Part shown: positions 11,201 to 25,700 of the stretch, piece after piece | How the letters are laid out: each line of letters begins with the position of its first letter | Numbering within the stretch: position 1 is the first letter of the stretch | Source: Atherinomorus stipes | Lineage: Eukaryota > Chordata > Actinopteri > Atheriniformes > Atherinidae | Reading direction: 5' to 3' | DNA: 64,000 nucleotides | Assembly (NCBI GenBank): GCA_023101725.1 | Contig: JALJCO010003967.1 | Span: 1-64,000, forward strand | Made by a program: the position numbers and the translations under genes | Notes under the pieces: generated by a model | Database searches by the model: none | What the model was told of the DNA's origin: nothing | The model's input: the letters and a program-made list of their open reading frames with translations, nothing else

Positions 11201-14200
11201 TGACATCATAAAAATAAATGTAAATGAAAATAAAAACAAGCCTTCACACATATATGGATGTACAGATGCAATCAAAATTATGATTGGCTCCTTTGGAAAA
11301 GAGGTTTTTAATCTCAGTGGGACTTCCTGGTAAAATAAAGGTTAAATACATAGATAAAATAAATAAATTCAGCCCCCACCTCAAAGCTTTATTCGCAAAA
11401 ATCAGCAAATAAGCAACTGTCTGCAGCAAACGAATCAAACAAGAATATTGTGAATGGCTCAACACAACTAACACTACAGGTGGTTTCTGATTCAGCAGAA
11501 AATGTCGTCTTTACTGACCAGCGCAGTCTGAGAATGATGCAGCCCTTCCTGACGTACCTGTGATAACCAGCAGAGCTTCTGCAGGTCTGACTGCAGACAT
11601 GAAGCATGACCTGACAGCAGCTTCCTGCAGCATCCTGGAGAATCTCAGAACATCTTCATGGACGAAGGCCTCCAGCTCTCTCTTCCTTTTTCATTCCACC
11701 ACAGATTTTCAGAGGTTCCAGTCTGTGATGTCACTCTGGTATCTTCTAGGACTTCCCCAGAAACCAGTCTTGGTGGAGACCGAGGTCTGCTTGGGATCGT
11801 GGTCTTGTAGGAGGTCTGATGATGCCCCAGCTTCATCTTCCTCACCAGTGACAGGACATTTTCTCTCCAGGCTTCCTGATACTGACTGAATCCATCTTTC
11901 CCTCTGTATGCTGCAGGTTTCCAGAGCCAGAGGAAGCAGAGCAGCCCAGACCATGACTGAGCCACCACCGTGCTTCACTGTAGGCCTGTAAGGTCTTCTT
12001 TCAGAAAACTTCCAGCTGTTTTATCACAGAACAGAATCCTAAAACTCTCTGACTCGTTTATACGGTGCTGAGAGAACGTAGCGACCGTTCTTGTGCCTTT
12101 GGGTCAGCGGTGGTGTCGTCTGGGAGTTCGGTGCAGGAGCCCTTCAGTGTTTAGTGTCTAGACTCTGAAACTTCAGTGAAACCACCAAGTCCTGCTGCAG
12201 GTTTCTGACCACGTTCTGGAAACCTGACTGGATCTGAAAACACGTCCTCATGAGGAATTCTGCTCAGGGTTGAATCATCCTGAGACAGCAGCGGTCATTA
12301 AAGTAGCATTTTGAGCTGAATCAGGAGAAACCATTATTAGTCATGTTGAGCCAAAATATTCTTGTTTGATTTGTTGCAAACAGTTGATTTGTACATTTTG
12401 CCAATAAACCTTATTTGCAGTGGAGGTTGAATAATTTTGATTGCCCTCTCCCAATTTTACCCACGACTCTGTAAACACTTTAGATGTGAGGAGGTGGGAT
12501 CCAGTAGTCTTCCAAGTCTTTTACAAATCTTTTCAAAATCTTCTAATGGGTAGCATTAGCTCTACTTCGTCAGAAAATACCACGAGACACAGGCTGGAAC
12601 AGCAACTCGCTGTGTGTCGCTGGAACATGAGTACCAGACTATTTGTGACCATTACATATTTAAAATAAATGTTTGACATCTGAGAAAGATGTCTGGCTTT
12701 TGTTTGGGTTCATATGAGCCTAGACTTCATGGCAAAGACAATAATGGAGCAGAGAAAATGTGGCTGAATGTTAACGGAGATCAGAAATAATCTAACTTCA
12801 CTCATGTTGTTTATATACAGCTTCCACCTATGGCCTAAATAAAGATAAATTCATCAGTACAATGGGAGCTGGATTAAAGACAGAAAATGCACAATGCATA
12901 TTTAAAATAAAATAAGCTATCTTATTATATTTTTTAAACTAATATGAAGATTAATTGGTTATCAGAATTTCTATGACAAATACTGGAATCAGCATCAGCC
13001 TCTGACCATCACTACAGATATTACCAGCTCTCCAAATGTTGGCGAGGGGCCCCAGCTGATTGTGCTCTCGTCTGCTGCAATGATGATGCTGCTCTTTCTG
13101 TAAAACACAAAACAGCCACAAGGAAATGACTGGAGAGCTGAAAACCAGTCGTCACTACACAGGAAATAAAACCCATGTTTCTGATGACGTTTAACTGCAA
13201 CAAACTGATGAGCAAATTCAGTTATTGCATCATTTTAAACATTTGTGCCTTTAACAGTCGAGTCAACTTTATTTATAGCACATTTTTAACAACAAATGTC
13301 GACCAAATTGCTGCAAAACAAGAGAATCAAAATATGGAAGAAAGAAGAAATCAAAAACAGAACTAAGCTGAATAAAACAGGTAACACTCGGGCAGCTAGA
13401 AAGTAAAAATACGTTTTTAAACGAGATTCAAAAATGTCAACGACTTAATGTGGAGGGGGAGGCTGTTTTTCAAGACATTTTGAGACCTTTATTAATATCA
13501 AATTTAAGACCAACATGATGTATTAGCAGAAACATTCACATGATTTTGGAATGTTTTTCAAATCTAATTTTTTAAAAATAAAATTTTAATCAAACAGGAA
13601 AAAAAACTTCTTGCATTATAAACAGATTCTAAATAAGTGAAGTACTAAAACTGATAATAAAAACGGTTACCTTCTTATTCCAAGTAACCTGCCCAACATT
13701 ACACTAATATATGTATCTATCCAGCCGTGACACTGAGGCTTTCAGCATAACTGCAGGAAATGATGACATCTAAGAAAAATTGAGGGAGAAAACTTTAAAT
13801 CGTAAAAACAGGTTGGTGAAGGTTTACATGTATGATTCTGTCAGAGTTTTATGCCCGCTCATAGCCACAAACTGGGCCACTACTTGCTTGTAGTCGTCGC
13901 AGGATTGTAGTTTAATCACCACGAAACTCGTAGCGATCCGAGCTGCTTTGAAGGACGGACACAATCAACTTCTGATTGCTGCGTTTGATTCAGCATAACC
14001 TACGTGCATGGCTAACGCTGCTCAGGAATGAATATAAGTAAAAAGTTAACTCGTCTACCTTGAAAAAGCTGGCTGTTTTTAAGACATTTTAAGGCCTTAA
14101 ATTTAAAGTTCAGTATTTTAGAGATTTTTAGACTTTAGGACCCTGCAATCATCTGTACAAAAACAACTGCAGGGTTTAACACAACATGTTAAATGCAAAC

Positions 14201-17200
14201 TAGGGATGGGCGATATTTTATCGTGTGCGATATATCGTCAAAGAAATTCCCCACAATAACAATTTGAATTTATCGTTTTTATCGTGAGATGACAATTTAT
14301 CAGGTTGTGTTTGCAGTTGCACTACTTTGGTTTTTTTAATAAGCCAAGTTAGTTTTGCTGTTTGCATCGTTTGAATAAATGTGGAATTTGGTCTCATATT
14401 TCAGACTTGTTTGATTGGTGTCAATTTTGAAATACGGGTGCACTACTTGAACTTAATTGATATAGATTAGTGGCTTCTAGTATTTTGTAGGGCTTCAAGA
14501 CAGAATTTGGTGACAGATTGATAACACAAAATATTTTGCTGATAGTTTTTATCTTCACTTATCGTTACCGTGATAAATAAGAGAAATTATCGTGATACAT
14601 TTTTTAGTCCATATCGCCCATCCCTAATGCAAACATGTTTTACTTCTCAGTCACAGTCATCCCAACATGTTGGATGTTTCGACGGACTCCAATGTGACTG
14701 ACAGCACTGACACGCTTGATAGCTACTAGCCACTTATCACGTCTTCTGGGGGTTTTTTTCCTGACGTTTTGGGAACTGGAAAAAAATCTCTTGTCCGTGT
14801 GGTAGTTGTGTTTATGGCAGCCATACGCAGCTTTCTAAACACAGCAGGTAATCAGACGGCTCCACTACGCAGCGAAGCAACGTTTTCACCCGCCAGCTAA
14901 CCGGATGTGCCGAATTTGGCGGAAGTTCACGGATTCTTGCGCTGATTCATAGATGGAATATGCGGGGTTAGAAGATCAGCGATATAACAGGGGGCCGACC
15001 CATTTGACAACAATGCATTGGGCCGCCACCCCCACCTCCCACTTGCAAGCTCTATTCTCTCACAGCTCTTATAGTTGAAAGTTTTTCCATAATTAAAGGA
15101 CAACTTTCTTTTTTTTTCCACCTGGACCTTATGTCTAGGAGTTCATACGTTAAAATTTCTGCATCACTTTGGTGAGTCCTTCGGAAGATATTACGTTGAA
15201 TTGACATTTAGCCTGCATCCATATAACGGGAGAGATGGGACAGCCTCTCTGTAAGACATTATCTGCAGCACAACTCCTTCATTTCACCAATATTTTAAGT
15301 AGAATCAACAACTGAACACGTACTATATGAGCCCACAATACATGAAACTCTGAGCTCACAGGACAATAGTACTCCTTCGTTTCATCATTCTACTCAGTTA
15401 TTGGTGAAATGAAGGCGTTTTGCTGCAGATGTCTTATAAAGAGGCTTCCCTGTCTCCAGCATTTTACCGGATGCATGCCGAAGGGCGACTCAACGCAGTA
15501 TCAAAAGGAGTCATAATGATGCAGAAATATTACCGGTGAGTAAATGCATGTATAAACTCGGAAATAAGGTCCAGGTTGGAAAGAAACTTATCCTTTAATA
15601 CATTTGTTCAGAAAAGAGAAATGAGGCATTGTTGGGACTCACCCGCAGGCCAGGCTGCGGATCTTCCACCCACATAGATCCTGCACAGCTTTGGGGTACA
15701 TGGTCGACTCTCTGGTGGTGTTTGTCACCCCCCAGAAGAAAAGTCCTCCTAAAAAAAACATCTGCTCATCAGACAAATGCAAGTGGAAAACGATGCAGAA
15801 GACCGAGTCTGATCTGATGGCGTGTGCGATTCTCACCCATCTCATTGACGGCAAAGGAACACTGGTAGCCTGCGTAGATCTGAGCAGCACCGCGTCCCGG
15901 GAAGTCGAACAGCTTGACGAGCCGGGGAACCATCTCGTCCTTCTGCTCCGTGTGACCGAGACGGCCGTAACCACCGAAACCCCAGCTGAAGACTCGCTTC
16001 TGGGAGTCCAGCACCAGCTGCACACAGGGAACGTTCAGCTAGCGAGAACTTGGTCAGCCTGCAGCCCCGTCAGAGGCTCACACTCAGAGCGTTTCCTCAC
16101 CGTGTGGTTGGCCCCGCACGCCACATCCCTGACCACCACGTTCGGCACCGGCATGATCTGACCATCCTTGGACTTCTCGATGAAGATTGCGACACGGCGG
16201 GGGATGAGCTCGCAGTCGAACTCGATGCGCTGAGCGCGAGCAATGAACTTCCCGTCACTGTTGTGGCCTGCAATGACAGATGAGGAGGTAACATGGAGAA
16301 AGCAGAGTTTCGTGAAGACATCAACCTGTCGCCAACGTGTCTTGTAACCTATCAGATGACAATAAGCAGGCTTTAAAAATCCATCAGGACCGGTTCCATC
16401 AGCATCATTTTCCTGAAACAATGAAGTGCTTTCATGAGAGCAGCATACCCAGCTGTCCGTACTCGGGGCAGCCAAAGGAGTACAAGTTTCCCTTGCAGTC
16501 CACCACCATGCTGAACTCAGCACCACATGCCACCTTCACCAGCGGCTGCCCATTGTAGGAAATCTGAAAGAGAAGAAACGAAATCCAACTAAGCAACAGG
16601 AAAACATCATCATCATCATCACAAAGCTGCTTCGCTCCCGCCCACACGGGGACGAGCCGCGGTCGTTTACTGTTTGGCTGTTTTGTCCAGAGAACCGGTG
16701 TTTCTGCCGTCTGCAGAAGAAGAGGGTGACATTTGCATCGCTCCTCTAAGGTCTCATGGGTTTTCTCAAACGATCTAGACTTGAATGGCCTGGGTCCTCG
16801 CTGCAGGGGGCCGACGACTCTGCGTGATCTTGTGGTTGTTTTCTAAAACGTTTTGAGCAGGAAAGCGTCACCACATCATCCTCTGTGACCACGTCTGGCT
16901 CCTGGTGTGAACGGATCCCCAAGATATCGCTTCCTCACAGCAGGTCAAGCCAGATGTTTATTACTCTGTGTTTTTATTTAAGTGACATATATTAGGGGTC
17001 GGAAGTTATACGTACAGTTGAGTGGGTGAGAATGGGGGGTCGTGTGTGTGTGCAAATTTTTATAGTTATGTGTGCTGTGTTTGGGTGTGTGAAGGCTTGT
17101 TTTTATCTAAAAATGCATTTGCTTTTTATTGTCTTGCAAAGCACTTAAAGTTGCGCTTTATAAAGTTTGATTTGATTTGATCATCCCACAAATACACACA

Positions 17201-20200
17201 GATAGAAAATGCTGCATAACTCCAGTCCTGTCCCCCAGCCCCACCCTTTGCGTCTAACTGTTCCGGACTTTGCAATCGAGCATCCGACCTCCTCCAACCG
17301 TTCCGTTCTGACGACTGTTCCAAATTTTTGACGTGGCCACACGGTGCATAAAATACAGATCTAATCCCTTTTCTAGACTGGAGAACCGTTTAATCGTGAC
17401 AAACGTGTCCATGTGACCTTGGTTTCCTAAGAGGGCAACTTTGCAAATGTCACCCTCTTCTTCTCTGTGTGGACATCTTAGACCAGGGATCCTGAATCCT
17501 GGTCCTTGAAGGCCAGTGTCCTGCAGGATTACAAGTTTCCCAGCTACAACACACTTGATTCAGACTTGTGCAGAGCTGGATGTCAACTTTTCCACGTCTG
17601 CAGGCCACCAGCCCTCAAGAACCAGGACTAAGGATCCCCTACCTAGACGTATATCTTTTACAACCAGATGATGCAGTTGTTCCAGGGCCTCTTCACAACA
17701 CTGAACATCAGCGCTGGATTACATGCTGCTGTTTAATGAAGTTAAAACCGGAAAAACTGATCGTCAGACCAAATGATCAGCAAGCTTTAGGAAGTAAAGA
17801 GAGAATACAGGACAGAAAAAACAAGGTCAAAACTGAAGCTAGCGCTTGGTCGACATTTGTTTGTTTTTTTTGTGTTCTGAACATGTTTAAGTAGCAAACT
17901 TTGCTATGCTGTTGTAGCTGCACCACAGAGCGATATGAAGAATTTGTCGAGACAAACCTTCACTTTAGCGTTCAATAATTTCATGTCATTGAAGTTAATA
18001 CTTATGTTAATAATCAAGATCTAAATTTCAATCAAAATAATGGTGATTGTCCTTTTTCCGTAATCATCAGCCGTACTGAGGCTTAACCGTCAACTTTCAG
18101 GACCACAAGATGTTTGTTTAGTTCTGCAGGGTAAGATCTCCCACCCTGGTTCTGGTTAAACTGGTGTGAACATGGGCTGGTTTGCCAGAGACGGGTGGGA
18201 CTTAAGAACGAAGCCAGAACCTGAACCATGTCTCTGCGTTTGCACGAGCGCAGACCTCCCTCTTCTTCTGCTTCTCTATTCCTGGTGGTTTGCATGTGTG
18301 CATGCTCCCAGTTTTCAGAGTATTTCTGGCAGCGTTGCAGCGCAACTTACTGGCCTGCCGTTGATATTGCAGCTAGAGATGATTTGATCATGTGACCAGA
18401 AATTGGGCCTGATTGCATGGTTTCAGTCTATCAGAATTGGCTGTTACATCCCGATCAGGAATCGGATAAGTGTTTCCTTTTCCTGACGTGGCAGCGGCGG
18501 CCATGGCTGACATTGCTCCTCTCTTTGGCTGGAGATCTTTTTCCTCTGCGTGATTCTCCTGTCAGTTACAGTTTATGACCAGCAGCAAGTTTGATTCTGT
18601 CTCATATGAACCTGCATGCAGCTCAGAGCTGTATGATGCAGCATCACTGGGCGGTACAGGAGTTACATGTAGCGCAGCAGCAGCTGTTCATCCAGATGTT
18701 TAAGTGAAGGCGGCTGTAGCGCTGAACTGAGCCCAGTTCAGAAACTTTGATTAATTTGTCAAAGCATATGACAATGACCTCAACATAATGTGGAACATAC
18801 CGTTCATATTTAGCGATGTGACGTGACAATGTGCTGGTTTAATGTTACTGGTACAGCACGTGCACCAGTTTGACAAGGCTGCTGCTGTGTGACGTGACCC
18901 GCGACAGAAAGAGAAAAGAATGCTGGTTAAACTTTGTTTGCCGTTACATAACTGGGTAAAATCTAAGCACACATTAAATTATCTGTTGTTTCACAGTTTA
19001 TTTAAAATCTACTGTGTTGTAGGGCTGGATGATTATGGAAAAAATTATAATCACGATTATTTTGACTAATGTTGAAATCACGATTAATACACACGATTAT
19101 TCGTTGATTTTATAAAAAGTGTTTATTGAACCACATAACTCAACTTGAAATATGACTTTTAAAAAAATTTAACTGAAAATAAATTAGAAACAAGTAAAGG
19201 AGTAAAATAATAATACTATTCAATAAAATATTAGCAATAAAAAATGAATACTAAGTCTACATACATTCCTGTTCTATACTCCCTGCAGTTTGCTTCCTAT
19301 AAGTCCACCAGTCTGTTCACCTCGGGATTAATTGTTTTTCTTCGATTACAGTGTTTTTGTGATTGTGAAAAGGCAAAATTGAAATCACGATTAAAATTCG
19401 ATTAATTGTCCAGCCCTACTGTGTTGGTTTTATTTGCTGTCTAACAGATAAAGAACCGAACGTTCCCATGATTCAGAGAACTAGAAAAATAACCAAATAG
19501 TTTTCTTTGTGATGTCCACAGACATTCATAAATGATCATTTCCTTATTAATTTGGTGTACGTTTGGTGTACAAATTTAGGCTAAATATCTTTATTATAAA
19601 ATGTGATTGGAAGAATGTAACTGATTTTAGTTATCAGATTTACATGACAGCATGTCACAGCTGCTCTCTGAGTTTCTCTGTGATGCCCACAGACACGTGC
19701 ACGTCCATGGGATGAGTGCGCGTCTGAAAACACGTCAACCAGCTGAAACTCAGATATCAGTTTTAAACTTTACTGAGGAGATGAAGATGGAAACACTGAC
19801 CTCCTTCACTCCTCCTTCACTTGCTTGTGAGAACGAGCACATCGCGGGAACGCGCACGGCTGAAACTGCTTTTTAAATCACGTTTAATCATGTCAGCACG
19901 TCACCTTAGATCTGAACTTTAAGAATATTTAGCATTTCTTCATGGAATGAAACTAGTTTTATACAATCCGTTACGTTTTTCTGTCCTGTGTTTCTTCTTC
20001 ATAGTTTGGAAACGCGATGTGACTTAAGAGTGTCGCTGCTTATGCTTACTTATTCTGATTAACACTGAAATGCTGTAACTGGAAGGTTCCTGTTACAGAG
20101 TTCATGAATACATCATTCAGCAGAGATGATTTGTAGTTGTAGGTTATCAACACAGTGGCTATCACACTTGCTGGCGTTCATCCTCCCAATGCTGAGACAC

Positions 20201-20246
20201 TGATACGGAAACGGAAACGACAGTAATGCCCATTCAACTGCGGTTG

Positions 20247-20328
<82 letters not shown>

Positions 20329-20354
20329 TATTTATATAAATATATATGTATATG

Positions 20355-20408
<54 letters not shown>

Positions 20409-22720
20409 CACATACATACACTGCCCGGCCAAAAAAAAAGTTGCCAACAAAAAAAAGGTCAAACATTTAACATTTGGTTGGAGCCTTTAGCTTTGATTGC
20501 GACAGCATTCGCTGTGTTTCCAGGAGCCTCTGCAATGTCACCAGATTTATTGCTGCTGTAAACGTGTTTATTTCTGCTGTGAAGCTGGTCTTTTTTAATA
20601 TGGGAGTCTATGGGGACTGACACCCTTTTGCAGCTGGTCCCTAGTGGATGAGGGGGGGAACTACATGTTTTGGTCACTTGGAAGTAGCTTAGTTGCTCTC
20701 TGCCAGAGGTTGCCGCTTGTGACGCACAGCTTTCTGGAACAACCTGAGTCTGCATAAAAGCTCAAACTAAACCGTTGTGTCTGTGTGGATGTAACCTGAG
20801 AGGCCAGTGGGGTCTGCTGGTCTGCTGAGGACCGCTTCAGCACAGTGATGTGATACTGACGGATGTGTGACCTCTGACACCAGCAGCTGGTTGAGCTGGT
20901 CAGTGATGGCGGGCTTACCGGTGCGGGGCTTAGGACTGCATCAGTCTGATTGCCTTGACCAAGCTGGCCCAGCTTGTTCTCACCAAAAGAGTATGCAGTA
21001 CCGTCCTCTGAGGAGACACAATAACAGCAGATATTTACTTACTAAGAGCTGTTAAATTCCCATCATTTCTAAAAAACTGATGACCTTGAACAACCTTCAC
21101 AGGACAGTAAACTGTTTAACTAACGCGGAACCACATTTCTAGCTGCTTTTAGCAATAAATACCTAAGCTACACAATGAATGCAGGCAGGTTTGAGGACTT
21201 GCAGCTCTTAAACATGTAGAAACGTCTTCAGAGTCTCAAACATACTTAGATTAGTTAAAAAGCTCAGGCTGCACGAGTCTAAAGACTAAACGCGTTGAGC
21301 TCAGCAAAATAAAAGGTGTGGATGTCCAGAAAATACAGTGGTGGATCATCACAGGATCATGCTGGAAAGAAAAGACGCTTGTGCATCATCCAGCCAGGTG
21401 AAGAACGTTAATATGCGAGTCCAGGAGAAGTCTCAACATAAGCTGCAAAGCATTCACAAGTCTCAGCACGGAAAAGCTGAACAATATGAAATTCAAGATC
21501 ATTTACAGAGACAGCACAAAAATCTGACTGGCTGAGTCTTCCAACACGCAATTCCTTCAATTTAAGTGGTGATAAAGGAATCATTACTAAAGACAGCATT
21601 CACACTGGTCCGTTAATGTCTCGTTAAATCAGTTTTAATGGCGACGAAGATTAGAGCCAAGATCAAATGTTTGTCTCAGCTACTGCAGAATAATTCACTT
21701 TTAGCTAAAAAAAGAGAAGGAAACTAAATAAAATGCACAAACAACTGCAGACAAGAGTCCTGTAAAAACTGTGAAATTATATCCTAATCCCTGAAAAATG
21801 GCTTCTACATATCAGAGCTGTAACTGTGAAAATGCTCCTTTGATCTGGTGTAACAAATACCCTCAAATTCAACATGAAAACTGTCAGATGAGCTAGAATA
21901 TTTGTAGTCTCGACTGTACGTGAATGCTCGGCCCACCTGTGAGTGCCAGCGTGTGATTGCGTCCACAGGCTGCAGCAACAATCACATCATCAGCCAGGGC
22001 CTCGATTAGCTTTGGAGCCTCCAGACGTTTGGTGTCTCCGTGACCCAGCTGACCCTTATCGTTCCGACCTGAGGAGGCAGAAGCCCAAAGAGTTAAGAAG
22101 AGGAAAATTATTTGATTTCACACAAAAAAAGGACCAAAACTGAAAAATGAACTGAAATAATTAAGGAGTTTGCTTTCACATTCAAAAATGAACCAGGGCT
22201 GCGCAATTAATGGAAATTTGATCGTGATTTCAATTTATGTGTCAAACAATCTCCAAACTCACAATCAAGTTGGAACTTTTTTTTTTGGCCATTTTTCTTG
22301 CCACAATTTCTAAAAGTTATTCTGAGGTTATACCAGGCAATTTGTTTCGTGTCATTAACAAAAATGTTAGATTTGGAATTTTGTAGCATTGCACTAAAGC
22401 TCAACAAAGTTTGTTTTGGGATATTTTTTAGAAAAATAACTATTTTATTTTTTAAATATAGAGAAATTGCAGAACAGCTGGATACATTGTTTATTTGGGA
22501 TATATTTATGTTTTTCGCATTAATTTACCATTCAAAGTATATTTGGGTCAGTGACAAATACAGCGTCGACAAAGACATTTTTCTCAAAATGGATGGAAAG
22601 CATATTTTTGTTTTTAACAGTCGTTTGTTAAATTACATTTCAAAGTGTTTACACCCATTTTTTAAAACTGTTTTTCCATCTTCTGTGCATAAATAATGTG
22701 AAGTGGTGCAACCAATTATC

Positions 22721-22765
<45 letters not shown>

Positions 22766-25700
22766 GTATTTTCTTATGATTTTATCCGAATGTCAAATCT
22801 TTGGTGAGTATCTACTTGGACTCTTACATTAGCTTTAGTATTCACTAGCAAGATATGTTTCAACTAAAGAGTGTTATGATGAAATAAGGTATTTATAGTT
22901 TTACATTGGTTGCATCACCTGACATTCAAAGTGTACCAGTCTACCTATGAGTTGGAGAAAAGCTAAATTTATCCATATTTTATAGAGAATAAAAACCTTT
23001 CCTCTCACCAGTAAAGTCTACTGTACTTGGGATCAGCATCGTGTTTGCTGTTAATACCTCTTTATTATATAATTAGTCATGTTTCTATGGTTGCGCCACC
23101 CTGACATTTTAGGACATACAAATTGTTGGACCCAAGTTTTTAAATGATCTGAAATGCGTTAAACTATTGCTCTTTATAAAGGTTGGCTTATTTGAAAGAC
23201 TTTCAACATAAAATTATGCCACAAGGTTTCATTTTTAATTTATCATCACTGAAACTCCATTTTAAAAGAGTTTTCTTAGTATGTTTATTTGCTGGGATGG
23301 TTGCATCACCTGACATTTTAGGGAGTTTGTGATGTCAAAACAAACAAAAAAAGATCATTATTGGAATGTGCTGAAAATGAAAGAAACTACAAAATTTTTT
23401 TAGAATAAAAATGATGCATGTAATGGATCTATCACATTATTTTAAAAAAGCAATGACACACTCGGACACAAAAATGTTCACGTCATGCCAATCACCCATT
23501 CATTTTATTTATTTATTGTTTTATACATTGCAAAACAGCTGTAAGGTACACATTTGTGGCCTATATTTGGTCTAGTAATGCTAGGAACCTTAGAAAGAAC
23601 TGCTAAATTAACGAGAATATAATCGTTTGAATAATCGTGATTTCAATATTGGCCAAAGTGATCATGATTATTTTTTCCATAATCGAGCTGCTCTAAAATG
23701 AACCCAAGTATAATTTACTTCAGACGTGCTGCTTTGTTGAATATATTTGGTTTTACATGTGCATTTCAATGGCTCTTTAACTCAGCCCTTTCATTTGTGA
23801 TTTCTGCAGTTTTGATCCTCAATAAAACACTCATGACAACCTTTTGTCAGGTTTCTATCATTTATAGTCAGAAAAAATCCACCACCACATAAATCACATT
23901 TTGTCAATTAAAATGTGACGTATAAATAATATCTGCCTTAAATGTCCAGAGAGAGTCATTACTGAGCCACTCACCCCAGCTCCACAGCTTCCCCTCTGCA
24001 GTCATGAGGAGACTGTGTGCAGCACAGGGACCGGACACCACACAGCTGACCTGGACATCATTCAGACAGCCGTAACGGTGAGGACCCCACAGATTCTGGC
24101 CCAAGTTGCGAAAAGCCGCTGGAAACACAAGCACAACATAAAACTCAACATCCTCAATCAATACGAACCATAAGTTAATCCTGTCATCTTTTTTTCCCCC
24201 TGCATCACCGCATGGGACACAAAAAAAAAGTCCAGATGTCAGGATTCTGTGCTGTTCTGGTTTTAGTTTTCAGGAAGTTCTTTGTGAAAGGTGGTAGATG
24301 GATCAATGCAGCGTTTAACAACAGATGGGCTCTGAGAGGTGCACTGAAACCCAAACAGCTCGCAGCAGAGGAGTTTATGAAGGAAAACAGGAACAACCTG
24401 GACTGCAGGACAATCCACCGTGCAGAACATGTCAGAAAGGTGGCAGCACCAGGTACGGAGAGGCTGGCTGGAGGCTCTGGGTAAACAGCGCAGATTCGTG
24501 CTGATAATTTATTCTTTCCTTCATTCTCTTATTTTGCTTTTGTCATGCTGACTTGGGCGTAGACAAAGCTGTCGATCGTTGATATATTCGTCCAATCACC
24601 CAACTCCAGTTCACACTATTGTGTTTAATGTTAAGAGATCAAAGGATATCACTGTAGTTCATTCAGAGTTTGAAATAAAATTAAATCAGATTAATTCTCC
24701 ATATTTAGTGCCTGTTGTTAAGCATGCCAATATTGTAACTTGGTGTGGCCGACATGCATTATTCTTACCAGACGAGGTAGTTTGGGTCCAGCGATCTTTG
24801 ACTGGACCAGAACTGCCTCGTCTCATCATAAGATACGTGGTAACCACAACTTAACTAGTATAATACATGTTTGCTACACAAAGCTACGACATGTACTGCT
24901 GTTTAATACTACAACACTGCTCTACTAATATTTTGTTTATAAGCTGGGTGTGAGATAAAGTGCTACTTTTTTCTCCAACAGAAGTTGAAACGTTTTCCTT
25001 TCCCTAATAAAGTTCTCCCTCTTTCTGGAAAAAACTTGAACAGAAGCCGGATGATGGCAGATGAGTTTGTCTGGTGTTAAGAAACAAAACAATATATCAA
25101 ATAACTGCAAATCAACTCAATAAGTCATAAAAGAGTTACATCTGGAGAAAAGCATATTGTCCCCGCCTGAATATCAACCCCGTGATGTGCGACAGTCATA
25201 TTCCAGATGTGACATTTTATGAAGCACATCAATACAAAACAATGTACAACTTTTCTCTGCTCAATACAGCTTTGAAAACTTTAAGATTTATCTAAAAGAA
25301 AAGTGTCTGATCAAACAATATTTGATCAATTTCACCACAAGCAGGTCAAATTGTCTGTTATTTAAACTGCATCACCCACAGACAGGAAGGTTGAAACAAA
25401 TGTGTGTATTCTTCTTCGGGTTTAATTTGAGACGAAGTGCCACCACACTTACACCAGAGCTGTAATGATCATCCGTTATCCAAGTGTGTCTCAATGCCGA
25501 AACACAATGTGTTGCTGTTCTGGTCGACACAACATCTCACCATCTGTACATGATCTTTGTCTATGCAGCTGCTCCTTGCCAACACCCCCAACCCCCATCT
25601 AGTCTCAACAAAGCACATTTATCAGTGTGTACCAGAGAAGTGAGGCAAAGATGCAGGAAGGCGGCGTACAGCCTGCCCCAGGCTGTGTGCGGGGGGTGGG

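Noticed and set aside
20178..20561. Frames of 94 and 71 codons rich in IY or HT
   Set aside because: Translations of the (TA)n and (AC)n microsatellites.
22298..22696. 132-codon open frame in the 1.5-kb hAT-like element
   Set aside because: AT-rich and without a recognisable transposase or other domain; probably chance openness.
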